Shown here: positions 45,713-57,902 of the stretch, one piece after another
Layout: each line of letters begins with the position of its first letter
Position numbering within the stretch: the stretch's first letter is position 1
NCBI GenBank assembly: GCA_029204045.2
Contig: JAQNDB010000232.1
Location: forward strand, 1 to 64,000
Length of the DNA stretch: 64,000 nt
Direction: 5' to 3'
Source: Tillandsia leiboldiana
Lineage: Eukaryota; Streptophyta; Magnoliopsida; Poales; Bromeliaceae
The notes under the pieces: model-generated
What the model saw: the letters and a program-made list of their open reading frames with translations, nothing else
Databases searched by the model: none
What the model was told of the DNA's origin: nothing
Position numbers and translations under genes: made by a program

Positions 45713-47909
45713 CTCGTCCTTTCCATCGGCCGGCGTGGAAGAGAAGAGATCGATCGCCTCCCCGCAAAGATCCGACGAACGCGAAGAGGACGATCCCTCT
45801 CCTTCGCCCGGTACCGACCAAGACAAGGTGAGCCGTGTTTTCGTTTGCTTTTCTTGTCTTTTTCTCGTCACGTGCGGGGGGTTTCTTGATCTTCGTCGGA
45901 GAGGGAAGGAGAGGGGCGTGCCGCCGCACGGGGGCGCCGTGCGGGGTAACCGCATGCAAGGCGCCGCGCGGGGCAGCCCGCGCATGCGGGGGCACCGCGC
46001 GGTGCAGCCCGCGCATGCGGGGGCGCCGTGCGGGGCACCCGCGTGCGGGGCGCCGCGCGGGGCAGCCCGCGCATGCGGGGGCGCCGTGCGGGGCACCCGC
46101 GTGCGGGGCGCCGCGCGGGGCAACCCGCGCATGCGGGGGCACCGCGCGGTGCGGCCCGCGCATGCGGGGGTGCCGTGCGGGGCACGCGCATGCGGGGGCA
46201 CCGCGCGGTGCGGCCCGCGCATGCGGGGGTGCCGTGCGGGGCACCCGCATGGGGGGCGCCGCGCGGGGCAGCCCGCGCATGCGGGGGCACCGCGCGGTGC
46301 AGGCCGCGCATGCGGGGGTGCCGGGCGGGGCGCCCGCATGCGGGGTGGCCGCGGGGCAGCCCGCACATGCGAGGCGCCGCGCGGACAGCACGGCGGCGCG
46401 TGGGGGGTTCGGTCGCTGCCGTCGGGGGCCGGCCGGTGTTGGGGCTTTTCCTTACTTCGCGTTTAAAGGTTCTTGACCTCCCCGCCCGGGGATCCCGTCT
46501 TGCAGCTTCGGGGAGCGCGCCGGGACGCGGGGAGCCGAGCGTGGTTTTTTTTTTCTACTGGCGACAGGTGGGTTGTTTTTACTTTATTCCTAGCCTCTAA
46601 ATTCTATCTTATTGGACGGGGTCTATTCTAAGTGTACTGGGGTTACGTAATGACGGGTGAAAGCTTATGCATGTTAGTGGGTTCGCTATAATGACTAGCG
46701 TCGGTCGCCGACGGTGTTCTTCTTTTTCAACCCTTATATGTCAGCGGGCCACCTTCGAGTGCGCGCGGTATTACCTTGTTTTCGATTATGCACTTTACCT
46801 CATTTACCTCATTTACCTCATTTATCTCATTACTCTTATTATTCTTATTGTGATACTGACATGATGGTGGTTACGGTTACTGGGCTCGAGGTTGCCACAC
46901 GCGCACCCGCGGTTTGGCCACCGCAGAGGGTGCGCTTTTCCGGAAAAGAGGTCGTAGAACCCGTGTTTACCCACGAGGTGACGTAGTGGGGGCCCCTTAT
47001 TAGTTGTGGGGTTGAGGCGCCTAGGTGCGAGCGGAGCGACCCGCCGGTTTAGTTGTCCGGCGCGGTCGCGGTGTTGCAGGTACGGTATGGGGCCGTCGGT
47101 AGTGGACCGACGCGGCCGGGTATTACAGGATGCAGATATACAGGTTACCTTTTTTCCCCCCCCTTCCCAAAAGGGTGGTTGCTCCGGTTGTCGCCACGGT
47201 TTGTTTTTATTATTTTCCCTTGCACGGCGTTTATTAGTCACTGACTTCCCACTTCGTGACAGGGCCCAGGCGAGGGGAGAGGTAGGTGGCGGTGAGGACG
47301 GGGCGGACGCAGCGGGACCGTTGGAGACCCTGAACTTTATACTTTCCTTTTCTTTTCGGTTTTTCATTTATATTGTGGGCATGTGTGAGGTTCCCGATAC
47401 CCTTGTGGGGTCGACGTAGATGTCGGTATTTGATTTTCTGTTTATGCACTACCTTCTCCTTTATTTCCTACTGGCCATTTGAAAAGCGAAACAAAAACAA
47501 AGAAAAGATTGCGAAAACCGTTTTCAAAATCTAAGTGTCGTGTGGGCACCGTTTTCAAAACCCTGGGGTTTATGCTGATTTCGAAACTCGTTTTCAAAAC
47601 TTAAGTGCCGGGTGGGCACTCTTTAAAAACCGTGGATTTATCCTTTCAAGTTGAAGTGGCCATGCGCTTAAATATTTAGAATACTGGTTGTATGAAATTG
47701 AATGTTGTGATTGAATGGTTATGTTTGCTTGGGAGATGTATTCAACCACACGCCGTGCACGTACAGGGGAGACTCTGTCCGTTTGCAGAGAGATCCTGTA
47801 TGTGCGGCGGGTCTGGGCACGCACCGGGAAAGAAAGAGACCTTTCAAAAAAAAAAATGCCCAAAAAAAAAAATGCCGTTTCCGCTAAAACAAACCCCCGG
47901 GGCGTGACA
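45182..47909 (+). repeat. 3' LTR of element B
   Basis: 2,728 bases. Lacks one roughly 30-base minisatellite unit (CACCGCGCGGCGCAGCCCG type) present in the 5' LTR and solo LTR. Hairpin at 46903-46933, minisatellite about 45920-46390. Confidence 0.95.
46903..46933 (+). other. Conserved gypsy-LTR hairpin (B 3' LTR)
   Basis: As at 31695, with the intact palindrome CTTTTCCGGAAAAG following. Confidence 0.75.
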
Positions 47910-47914
47910 TCCTG

Positions 47915-48039
47915 TATGTGTGGCGGGTCCGGGCATGCGCCGGGGAAGAGGGGTTCTCTTTTATCGAAAAAAAATTTATACGTCGAATGTTTGACTTTGG
48001 TGAATCGTTTTCGCTAAGACAAACCCCCGGGGCGTGACA
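47915..48039 (+). repeat. C+ 5' LTR, last 3%
   Basis: Continues from 37421 after element B and ends CCCCCGGGGCGTGACA at 48039. Matches 54355-54480 at the end of LTR 2. Confidence 0.92.
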
Positions 48040-50203
48040 GATTAAATGGTATCAGAGACTTTCTTCAAATCACAACAGTTTTTGCCCGACATCCACAAAG
48101 ATACCTCACTTAGCTACAAATGAATGAAATGAATGGCATACAAGTGTAGAACGCGAGTGACTGGGGGGAGAAGTATAGTTCCCTTTTCTCGATAGTTGTT
48201 TGAGTGCTATGCTAGCAGGAGGCTAGAACTGACTTGTGTTGTGTGTGTACGGGTTAAGTTTTGTTTCTCGGTTTAGCACGGTTGCCGTGCATGTGTAGTC
48301 GTGTTGTCATGGAGGCTGGGGTCGAGGCCGACTGCCACCGGGGTATTGATGGTTGCTAGGAATCAATGGATTAAGCAACCAGCATGGGACACGGTGGGCC
48401 TGCTGACGTTGTTCATGCACTGGGTGCGGCTGTTATCACAACAGATCGTTGCGCCGGTTCTTGTTTTTCGAACCCCTTCCTCTGCCGACGTGCTGGTCGT
48501 CGTTAGTGACGGCGACTGGGGGTAGAGTAATCCGACGGTGTTTGTTAGTGAGTCGGCCGTTTGTCGGTCGTGGGTAACTGGGTAGCCTCTTGTCTAAATG
48601 GTACCTTCTAGGTCTACTAGTTTCAAGTTACAGCAGATAGTCGACCGATTCTTTTGCATCTTGGACAAGGTATGGGTGGGAATGAGGATTCTTCCCTTAC
48701 GGTTGTCACCCATAGTTCGGCTTTTTGCTGTAGACACTGCGATGGTGGTAGAAATCGTCGAGATGGGGCCTTGGGTTTCTCCTTTGAATTGAGAAAGGAG
48801 ACCCCCGGGGCTAGCAAATCTTGTTTCGTATGGGCTCGAGTTTGGTTGAGCGGACCTAGAGCTTAGAATACTCCTAGTTGGGAAAGTGAGCGTTTGGTCT
48901 GGGGGTGTGCGGCTCGGTTCGGTGCACGGTACTTGGAGGGGCAAAAGATTGGGACAGAGCGGTAGGGGTTAACCAGAGTAACGCACCCCTTTGGTGCCAA
49001 GACGGAGGTAGGACCGTATTTCTTAGTTTTTGTCCCCAGCCTTCCCTGACCAAGGCATAATCGGGAAGGTTTTGGGGTATGAGACTATTGATTGCGAAGC
49101 AATGTAGATTAGCGGGGGGTTATTGACTACATGGCGCTCTGGCATGGGTTGCTTTCGGCTGGGATGCCCTGCAATCAGCTTTTTCTGTGGGGTAGACCTC
49201 GTGGCAGGACTTAGAGCTGAAATCTAGCGTTAGTTTTGACCGTCGCCTCGGTAGAACGGACAGTCGGAACGGACAACCCGGGATGGTGGTTATGCTCCGA
49301 GCTAGTGCCCCGTGACGGGTGGAAGTGGTCCGTGTTGGTGACTGGCGGGTTCGTCGTTTTCAAAGGAGGATTACTTGTAGGCGGTGACCCGGCTAATCGG
49401 ATTGGCACATCCTGGAGTTTTTGTGAGGGTATTAGTGTGTTTTCCCCCGTTGTGGTCGGGTTTCTTTTGATCATTTAAGGGACCGTCTACCCGGGTTGAG
49501 CCGTCGTTTGTCTGAAATCTTAGGGTGGTTCAGTCCGGTAGTTTTTCGTTCAAGGCTACCACCGAGTTTCGCCAAGAGATATATGGCGTTTCGCGTGTCA
49601 TCGCTTCGGGGTTGGATTTTTGAGCGCCCCAACGGTGTTCGTGGGTTTGATGAACAGAAAGTTTCCAGACCCTTCTTGGGTCAACTTGCGTACGAACAAG
49701 GAACGTCTTCGGGTGACCTTTCAGACCCTCAGGGACCAGAGAGGATAGGCCAAACTCCAAAGGTGTGAGTTTGGGCATCGCGGGGGAGAGTTAAGGCCTT
49801 TACGACCAAGCAACTCAAGGAAACGATGCGTCCAATCAAGATCACTCCGGAAAGACAAGTGGAGCAGTCGATGCCTGGAGCGGCAAGGGTCAGACAGGAG
49901 ACATACCGGTAACCGCGATTACGTAGCAGGAAGGATCAACAGCAGACTGTTGGTGGCTTAATTTGACAAGGGATGTAGCACAACGCGTGGCTCGCTTTTG
50001 GGTCGGTCATCGAATAAAGGCCGAACGTCAGCGCCCGGCGGGGAAACTGCAATCTCTCCTAGCGCCAGAGAGAAACGAGCGGATCATGAGGGGCGCGAAG
50101 CCATTTGGGAGTGCAAGTTGGACTGGTTGGGCACTTTCCCCATTTATGGGATTCCTGGTGTGTTCAAGTTTCGAGGACGAAACTTCTTTTAAGGTGTGAG
50201 TGA
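48040..50203 (+). other. C+ internal region: non-coding, with pol remnants
   Basis: Primer site TGGTATCAGAGA at 48047-48058. No frame longer than about 115 codons and no complete domain. Two short stretches resemble pol of element B: 49640-49760 (RT-like, around CAGACCCTTCTTGGGTC and CAGACCCTCAGGGACCAG) and 49975-50070 (integrase zinc-finger-like, around ATAAAGGCCGAACGTCAGCGCC). The AGTTTCG-AGGA-CGAAACT repeat (about 50167-50185) and AAGGTGTGAGTGA precede LTR 2. The pattern is that of an element that lost most of pol by deletion and kept the ends needed for copying. Confidence 0.8.
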
Positions 50204-53200
50204 TGTAATACTCGGAAAAACTGTGTTAGTATACAGAGTGTTTTTCAGGTGTGAAGGTGTGTGAGGAAACAAAATTAACCTTGGTGGGGTGTACCGGTGT
50301 ACGGTTGGCACAGTTGCCGAAGCACAATTTCCGCCTTTCCGATCCGAGCCTGATCTGAGAAATCTGAGGTCGCCAGTGTGACCGTCTCATCGAATCGAGT
50401 GGAAATGGTATAGACCGTTTGCTGATCCGACGGTCGGATCGTCCGGAAATCAGCAAGAAAACTAGTGGGACCCACGACTTAAGTGAATAGTAAAATGAAT
50501 AGTAACCCTGATTTCGGTCCCCTCTCGATTGGTCGTTGGCCATTTCATTGTCCAAAATCCAAACCTAGCAGTATGAGTAGACGATTCTAGCTAATTTTGA
50601 CGTTCTGAGCGCAGGGGCGCTGACAGAATTTTCGTTTAAGGATCCTAGTGTCTCGAAAAGCGCGATAAACTGTATTTGGATACAGTATTTATGGACCAAG
50701 AATTTATCCAGGCATTTTCTCGAAAAACAAAAATCCCTACCTGATAGGTTTCGCCGAGCCGGACGTCGTGGCGAAGTCCATTTTTCGACTTGACGACAAA
50801 AATGCCTCGAAAAGCGTGACATACAGTGGAAAACGCGGCGTTTTGCACAATGGGCCCTATATTTTATGCTCCGTTTTGCGTGCCGCTCCTTGGAGAGGGA
50901 CCTGGATGTGAGAGAAGTGGGCTGTGAAGAACCGGGTTGGAAATAACAAAGTTGGAGGGACCAAAGGTGCATTGTGCATAAGCCCTATATATACATATAT
51001 GAGTTAGGGTTTCTATCAAACCCTAAGCTCGTAGTATCTACCCCAGCCGCAGCTCTCAACAAACTCTCTCCCTCTGCCGCACCCCCCGGAGCTAGCCACA
51101 CCGGCCGCCGCCACCCCGTCGCCGGTGAAGAAAACCTTTAAGAAACCCACCTTCTCTCGGGTGCTTGGGGGAGGAGGGTGCTCGGGAGGGACCAGCTCGA
51201 TCAAGTCCTTCCCTGAGGTGTCCCCTGTGAAGCCGCAGCCGAGCCCAGGGTGAACCGACGCCTGGCTCCGTCCTGTGCCGCTGCGGGGGGGGGGGGGGGG
51301 GGGGGGCACCCTTCTTCTCCCTTGGTTGTTCCGGCGAGGTGAGTTATGGAAAATTTTGTTCTAGGATGGGCCATGGACCCCAACAGTCTTCTTCTGACAT
51401 TGTGAGGATCATCTTGGTGTAGCCCGAGCCGTCGCCGTGCCTCCGGTAGCCGGCGGAGGAACCTTGTCGCCGGAAAACTATATTTCGGCCGATCTTGAGC
51501 GCGGGGTTTTTCCGACCGTTGAAACCTCGATCAAGACCGTTGATCCTCTCCCCCTCATCGACTGCAACTTACCTTCAAAGTTTGGCGGTCATCGGTGGAG
51601 GATCCGCGCCGCACGACGAAGCCCTAGAACCGGCTATTTTGCACCCTCGCCGAAAATCCACCAACCGGCGCCGCCGCTCGTTCCCGTCGCCGGCCACCAC
51701 TGCAGGAAGGACCATGGAAACCAGCAGAACACTTTGGTCCATCTCGCACCGTCCCGGACTTCACCGACCGGATTCCGCCATTAACGAACTTGTTTTCCGG
51801 CGAACTTGTTTTCCGGCGATCCCGGGCCTCTTCGAGGTGGGAAAACGGCGCAGATATGTTCATTAGGTATAAATGTGACTACCTATTGGTTTGCATGCAA
51901 ACTTGAACGTGGGGATCTCATATTTTGTAGTTGCACCCTTTCTTGCGGTCCGCGCTTCCCCTCCGGCCGCCGCCGCAGCCCCGCGCCGCCGGGCACCACC
52001 ACAGGAGGCATCGAGGAGCCAAGGGGACTCATTCGGTCCAAGTTGCTGGGTCTCAAAAGCCTCCGGTTGAATTCCACCATTAATGGCCACCGAGCTCGGG
52101 TGAGGTTGGCCGCGGGTCGCCGTCGTCGCCTCCCGTCGCCGTTTAAGAACCCAGGTAATCTCTAAATCCTGAACGAATGTTTCCTATCCAAGTTAGAGGT
52201 TCCCAAGTTCCCTCTGTACAGAGTTATCACTTAGGTTGGAGTTAGTTATAGGTTCTATAAACAATGCTCACAAGGTGTTTGCTAAAATACCTCAATGAAG
52301 TTTGGAATGGAAATAGGGTTCGAGCATAATATGAAAGTTGCTCCATTATGTTCCCTGAGCTTTATGCTCACTTCATATCAAATGGGATCTGTGTAGAGTG
52401 GTGTATGGAGCAATGTTGTCGTGTTAGTGAACGAGGGATTTGGATCTTTCGACCCAGCAGTTTCTGGGCTGCATTTGGACAAGCCCTTGAGTCCCTGTGG
52501 TGCCATGAGCAATATGCTCAAGCTGGTTTGCTAACGGCATATGTAGTTTAAAAGTTTTGTATTAAAAAGCCTTAACTTATGTGGTTTGGCCGAGGGACTG
52601 TTCTGAGCCGTTTGCGAAGCCGCGACAGTGTGCCCCTGGCTAATTTGGGGTCACTGGACGCGTTACTCACGTTAGAAATAGGTTTTGATGAGCCAGAGAA
52701 ACAAAAATGCTATTTGGCTATGTTAGAGAGGAAAATCATGGCCCGAAGTTTTCCTCGGGTCTCGTGCTGCTCCCAAATGGTGAGCACGAGCTTCGTCTCG
52801 TCGAAACAGACGCGACAGAACTTACAGTACTATTTTTAGGTTCCCGGATTACAAGAACGAGTCGAAACAAGTAATTATTGTAGTATTATTATGCAAATTT
52901 AAGATGTACTATGGACCTAAATGTAATTGGGACACGCTGGCAGTCTTTAGACAGTTTTTTTCTCATACCTGCTGGGCAGGTTGTTAGGGTTCCGTGGGCT
53001 CTTGTTGAGCGGGAATCGGACCTTGTTCCGTAAATCGGCTATATTATTTCGTGTTAGCGTTGTGTTGCTGTAGTGTTGTCAGGAGGGGTATGTGTGAGTC
53101 TAGTTCTGACTACAGTCTCTGTTCAGGGCCCAGCAGTTCAGCACCAGCCTCCCGGTAGTCTAGCGGGAGTTCGGGATCGGCCTGCATTCAGGTGGGTTTC

Positions 53201-54480
53201 ATCGTGGTGTTTAGCGTCGGTCTCCGGCGGTCGTTTCACTTTTGATATTACATGTTAGCGGGTTACTTTCGATCACACATGTTACCGTTTTACTTTTGAT
53301 TTTACATGTTACCGTTTTACTCTTGTTTATATATTATGATGCTAACATGATAGTGGTTATGGTTACTTTGCTCGAGGCTGCAGCACGCGCACCCGCGGTT
53401 TGGCCACCGCAAAGGGTGCATTTTTTCGGAAAAGCGGTCTATGACCCGTGTATACCCACGAGGTGACGTAGTGGGGCCCCTTATTAGTTGTGGGGTTTGA
53501 GGCGCCGAGGTGCGAGCGGTGCGACCCGTCGGTTTAGTTGTCCGACGTGGTCGGGTTTCTGCAGGTACGGTATGGACCGTCAGTTTAGTTGTCCGACGTG
53601 GCCGGGTATTACAGGATACAGGTGTACAGGTTGCCTCTCCACCTTGAGAGGGTGGTTGCTCCGGTTATCTTCACGGTTTGTTTTATTATATTCTCCTGCT
53701 CTACTATTTTTACGTCACTGACTCCCCACTTCGTGACAGGGTTCAGACGGGGGGAGAGGTAGGCGGCGGTGAGGACGGGACAGGAGCAGCTGGGTCGCTG
53801 GGGACCCGGGACTGTATTTCTTCTTTCATTCTTGCATTTCATTTACATTGTAGTTATGTGAGAGGTTCTCGATACCCTCGTGGGGTCGGCGTGGATGTCG
53901 GTGTGGGTTGCATTTAGTTATCCTCTTATGCGTTACTCTTCCTTTTATTTCTGTTGGCCATTTGAAATGAAAAAGGCAAAAGCCAAAGAAAAGATTGCGA
54001 AAACCGTTTTTAAAATCTAAGTGTCGTGTGGGCACTGGTTTCAAAACTCTGTGGATTTATGGATTGCGAAATGGATTTCAAAACTTGGGTGTCGGGTGGG
54101 CACCGTTTTCAAAACCTTGTGGTTTTATGCTGATTTCGAAACTCGCTTTCAAAACGTAAGCGCCGGGTAGGCGCTCTTTTAAAACTGTGGATTTATCCTT
54201 TCCAAACTGATCGGCCATACGTTTTAGATAAATTAGAATGCTGGTTGTGTGTTTAAAACTGTTGTGATTGATTGGTTGTGTATGTTTGGAAAATGTACTG
54301 AACGCCACGCCGTGCATATACAGGGGAGGCTCTGTCCGTTTACAGAGTGATCCTGTATGTGTGGCGGGTCTGGGCATGCGCCGGGGAAGAGGGGTTCTCT
54401 TTTATCGAAAAAAAATTTATACGTCGAATGTTTGACTTTGGTGAATCGTTTCCGCTAAGACAAACCCCCGGGGCGTGACA
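50204..54480 (+). repeat. 3' LTR of C+
   Basis: 4,277 bases, TGTAATACTCGG to GGGGCGTGACA, undivided. TATA region 50984-51003, a G run at about 51284-51306 (longer than in LTR 1), hairpin 53389-53419. It shows what the interrupted LTR 1 would look like. Confidence 0.94.
53389..53419 (+). other. Conserved gypsy-LTR hairpin (C+ 3' LTR)
   Basis: Identical in stem and loop to 36455-36485. Confidence 0.75.
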
Positions 54481-54485
54481 CCACT

Positions 54486-55441
54486 GCTCTTGCAACCGAG
54501 ATGGAGGATCTCTTGCTTCTCCTCCTTCTCCGGCGATGAGGTGGCGGCGACCGGTGCGCTAGCTCCGAGGAGTGCGGCAGATGGAGAGGTGCAGTTGGAG
54601 CTGGCGGCTGGGGGGGGCTGAGGGCTGCGGGGTTTACAGAAAACCCTAACTGAGTTGTTGTTTTAAATAGTGCTCATTGCACAATTGCCATCTAACCCCT
54701 TAACTCACTATATTTTAAGCCCAGACCCTCACAGCCAACTTATTTCGCACTTAGGTCCCTCTCCAAGGAGCAGCACGCAAAACGAGGCACAAAATCTAAG
54801 GTTTATTGTGCAAAGTGTCGTATTTTCCACTGTATTTTATGCTTTTCGAGGCCTTTTAGTCGTCGAAACGAAAAATGGACTTCGCCACGACGTCCGGCTC
54901 GGCGAAACCTATCAGGTAGCGATTTTTGTTTTTCGACGAAAAGCTCGGATAAATTCTCGGTCCACAATTACTGTACAATTATACAGTATGGCCTGCTTCT
55001 CGAGACTCTAGGATCGTCAAATGAAAATTCCGTCAGCGCCATTGCGCTCAGAACGTCAAAATTAGCTAGAATCGTCTACTCATACTGCTAGGTTTGGATT
55101 TTGGACAGTGAAATGGCCAACGACCGATCGAGAGGGGACCGAAAACAGGGGTTACTATTCACCTAAGTCGTGGGTCCCACTAGTTTTCTTGCTGATTTCC
55201 GGACGATCCGACCGTCGGATCAGCAAACGGTCTATACCTTTTCCACTCGATTCGATGAGACGGTCGCACTGGTGACCTCAGATTTCCGAGATCAAACTTG
55301 GATCGGAAAGGCAGAAATTGTGCTTCGGCAACTGTGCCAACCGTACACCGGTACACCCCACTAAGGTTAATTTTGTTTCCTCGCACACATTCGCACCTGA
55401 AAAACACTCTTTACACTAACACAATTTTCCCGAGTATTACA
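54486..55441 (-). repeat. C- 3' LTR, segment 1 (sense 5' end)
   Basis: 956 bases, reverse homologue of the first kilobase of the C+ LTR (for example GGACGATCCGACCGTCGGAT, TCGTCTACTCATACTGCTAGG). It ends GAGTATTACA at 55441, the sense start TGTAATACTC. A TATA-like TATTTAAAAC lies at about 54660. Confidence 0.88.
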
Positions 55442-55897
55442 TCACTCACACCTTAAAAGAAGTTTCGTCCTCGAAACTTGAACACACCAGGAAACCCATA
55501 AATGGGGAAAGTGCCCAACCATGTCCGACTTGCACTCCCAAATGGCTTCGCGCCCCTCATGATCTGCTCGTTTCTCTCTGGCACTATGAGAGATTGCAGT
55601 TTCCCCGCCGGGCGCTGACGTTCGGCTTTTACTCGATGACCGACCCAGAAGCGAGCCACGCGTTGTGTTACATCCCTTGTCAATTTAAGCCACCAACAGT
55701 CTGCTGTTGATCCGTCCTGCTACGTAATCGCGGTTACCGGTATGTCTCCTGTCTGACCCTTACCGCTCCAAGCATCGACTGCTCCACTTGTCCCTCCGGA
55801 GTGATCTTGATTGGACGCATCGTTTCCTTGAGTTGCTTGGTCGTAAAGGACCTAATCTCCCCCGCGATGCCCAAACTCACACCTTTGGAGTTTGGCC
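55442..55897 (-). other. C- internal region, 3' end, with pol remnants
   Basis: Reverse homologue of 49755-50203, including the CGAAACT/AGTTTCG repeat and the integrase-like remnant (TTCGGCTTTTACTCG). Cut at TGGCC by the next Sirevirus. No coding frame. Confidence 0.8.
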
Positions 55898-57186
55898 TGT
55901 TGGGTTATATGAAATGTAGATCTAAATAGGGGAAAAAACACCTAGAGGGGGGTGAATAGGTGTAAACGTATAAACACTCAAAAATCGTTGCGATAAAAAA
56001 ACCAAATGCGGAAATAAAAATAACACGCAAAATTTTTACGTGGAAAACTCCATCACCGGAGTAAAAAACATCGGGACCGATAACACGGCAGAAATCCACT
56101 AGAATTAAAACACGTACAAGGTGATTTACCGTACACACTTACGACTCAACCTTTTCCATACGCTCCTAGAGGATCTTCTCCGCTCGCTCCACGACGCTTC
56201 TCGAATCCACGATCTGCGCCCAACGCCGAATCCACGGCGTCCAACGTCGAATCCACGACGTCCGACCGAATCCACGGTCTTCACCCAGTAGCACCCTTCG
56301 AATCCACGAACGTGCCTCGCTCCGAATCCACGAGAGCGGTTGAACCTTGAATCCACAAGGACACGCGAATCCACGCGCCGATTTTGGGGAAATCGTTGTT
56401 TTTGGGTGGTGATGATCCGCCGAATACTTAGATCAAAGATAGATCGGAAATACCATCTAAGTATTCATTAGTTTGATTCAACTCAAGATGTGAGTATGAA
56501 AACCTAGAATCAAACTAATCAATATAGATGAAGAAACATAGAGTATTCTCTAATGATTTCCTTTCTTCTCTATATGTGGATCTAGGCCGTATGAAATGAT
56601 ATATGAATATGACGGCTCTATGTGACTATTTTGGATTCGCCCTAGAAAAAGAGTCATAGGGTCTATTTATAGGTTAGAAACATTTGGAAGGAGATAAGAA
56701 TCAAAAACCTAACATTTCTGGAATTTTTACGGACGGCGATCCGGATCGGATTTGGGCGATCCGGATTGCAGTAGCAAGAAAGACGGTTTCCAGAAAAACA
56801 AACGTTCGGGATCCGGATCGGAATGCCTGATCCGGATCGTTCATACAATTCAGAAAACTCAACGTTCGGGATCCGGATCGTGAGATGCTGCGATCCGGAT
56901 TGAAGTAATGTATGAAACAACAACCTTCGGGATCCGGATTGCTGGCTCTGATCCGGATCCTGAACATGTCCGAACACCAGTTTTTGATTTTTATGCAGTT
57001 AAAAATTCTTCCAGGTGTTTCTACACTACAAGAAGTATTCGGATCACCAATAATCTTTAGTTAAACATACCTGATCCTTTTGAATTCTTCTTTCTTGAGA
57101 TTGAGTTAAATGATCCAACTTTCTTCACCTTCAATCTTCAAGACTTGAACCTTTCACGAAACTACGCCAACTCAAATTCCGTAACA
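55898..57186 (-). repeat. 3' LTR of the second Sirevirus
   Basis: 1,289 bases, TGTTGGG to TCCGTAACA. TATA box 56662-56671, GATCCGGATC cluster about 56737-56970, and the best-preserved hairpin array (56196-56380). Confidence 0.92.
56196..56380 (-). other. Array of covarying mini-hairpins (second Sirevirus LTR)
   Basis: Eight units with core AATCCA (sense TGGATT). Perfect stems include ACGCCG/CGGCGT, ACGTCG/CGACGT, GACCG/CGGTC, TTCG/CGAA, CCTTG/CAAGG and CGCG/CGCG. Adjacent units carry different arm sequences yet stay paired. Confidence 0.75.
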
Positions 57187-57201
57187 ATCTCCCCCTTTGG
57201 C
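57187..57201 (-). promoter_or_regulatory. Polypurine tract of the second Sirevirus
   Basis: Sense GCCAAAGGGGGAGAT before the LTR; an extra tract (AAAAAGGGGGAGAG) lies at about 57756-57770. Confidence 0.85.
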
Positions 57202-57902
57202 GGTTTCGTGACAAAACACAGATCCACTAAAGAAAATTCAAAAAGATATTTTTGTTGCTATCACCATACAACAAAAATTTACAATGGAGATCCAAAAATT
57301 TAAAAACATGAGATATAAACTCCTAAAACAGACTCTAGACTTAGACATCTGTACTCTCTGCACAAAGAAATCATTCTTGACAAAAAGAGATCGTTAGATA
57401 CCTCAAGAATATTTAGCATTCAAAACCTAACAAAGATAGAGTTTATGCTCACCATGACATTGAGTAATGCAGATATGTAATAAGATCACAATCAAACATT
57501 GACAGATCTTCTAAGCAATAAAATTCCAAATGTCATAACTTTGCTTTGTTAGTAATCAAACAACTTGTTAGTAATAATACATGTCCAAATATTTAGTCGA
57601 ATAGTTAGTAGGAACATGCAACAAATCACAAGATAAAAACCAAAGTTGTGATACTTACCTTTCACCAAAGTCAAAGTTGAAGTGATACTTACCTTGATGT
57701 TCACACATTCACATCAATCATTGTTCAATCATTGTTCAAGTTCTCTCTAAACTCTCTCCCCCTTTTTGTCACAAACAAAGCCATAATTACAAAACACAAG
57801 GAGAGTTAAAAAGTTCACAATCAAGAAAATCCTGAGAACTAAAATTAAAACTTAAAACTTAAAAACCTGCAATAGAAACGATAAGGGTTAGAGCATAAAA
57901 GA

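Larger units (their letters stand above)
37422..47909 (+). mobile_element. Element B: young full-length Ty3/gypsy Tekay/Del-type chromovirus, TSD TCCTG
   Basis: 10,488 bases with LTRs 37422-40177 and 45182-47909 and perfect TSD TCCTG (37417-37421, 47910-47914) inside the C+ 5' LTR. It carries all parts in order: primer site, gag, protease, RT, RNase H, integrase, chromodomain, polypurine tract. LTRs differ by about four substitutions, homopolymer lengths and one minisatellite unit. Four single-base indels break the coding frame. Confidence 0.95.
33280..54480 (+). mobile_element. Element C+: complete pol-less Ty3/gypsy element with about 4.27 kb LTRs, TSD CCACT
   Basis: LTR 1 is 33280-37421 joined to 47915-48039 (split by element B), the internal region is 48040-50203, LTR 2 is 50204-54480. 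CCACT flanks both ends (33275-33279, 54481-54485). Without element B it is about 10.7 kb, of which 8.5 kb is LTR and 2.16 kb internal. The internal region has a primer-binding site and pol remnants but no open frame, so movement would depend on a related autonomous element. Element B is a plausible partner type: same primer site, pol-end inverted repeat and LTR end. LTR substitutions are about 0.9% by eye. Confidence 0.93.
21366..55897 (-). mobile_element. Element C-: pol-less Ty3/gypsy element, minus strand, heavily nested
   Basis: Its 3' LTR reads continuously (about 3.87 kb) through four pieces, 55441-54486, 33279-32704, 29945-29744 and 23505-21366, once three inserted elements and their duplicate TSDs are set aside. 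Internal sequence begins at 55442 with the polypurine end and the AGTTTCG...CGAAACT repeat and matches 49755-50203 of C+ in reverse, until a Sirevirus interrupts it at 55898 after TGGCC. The other LTR is outside the window. No coding frame is kept. Confidence 0.85.
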
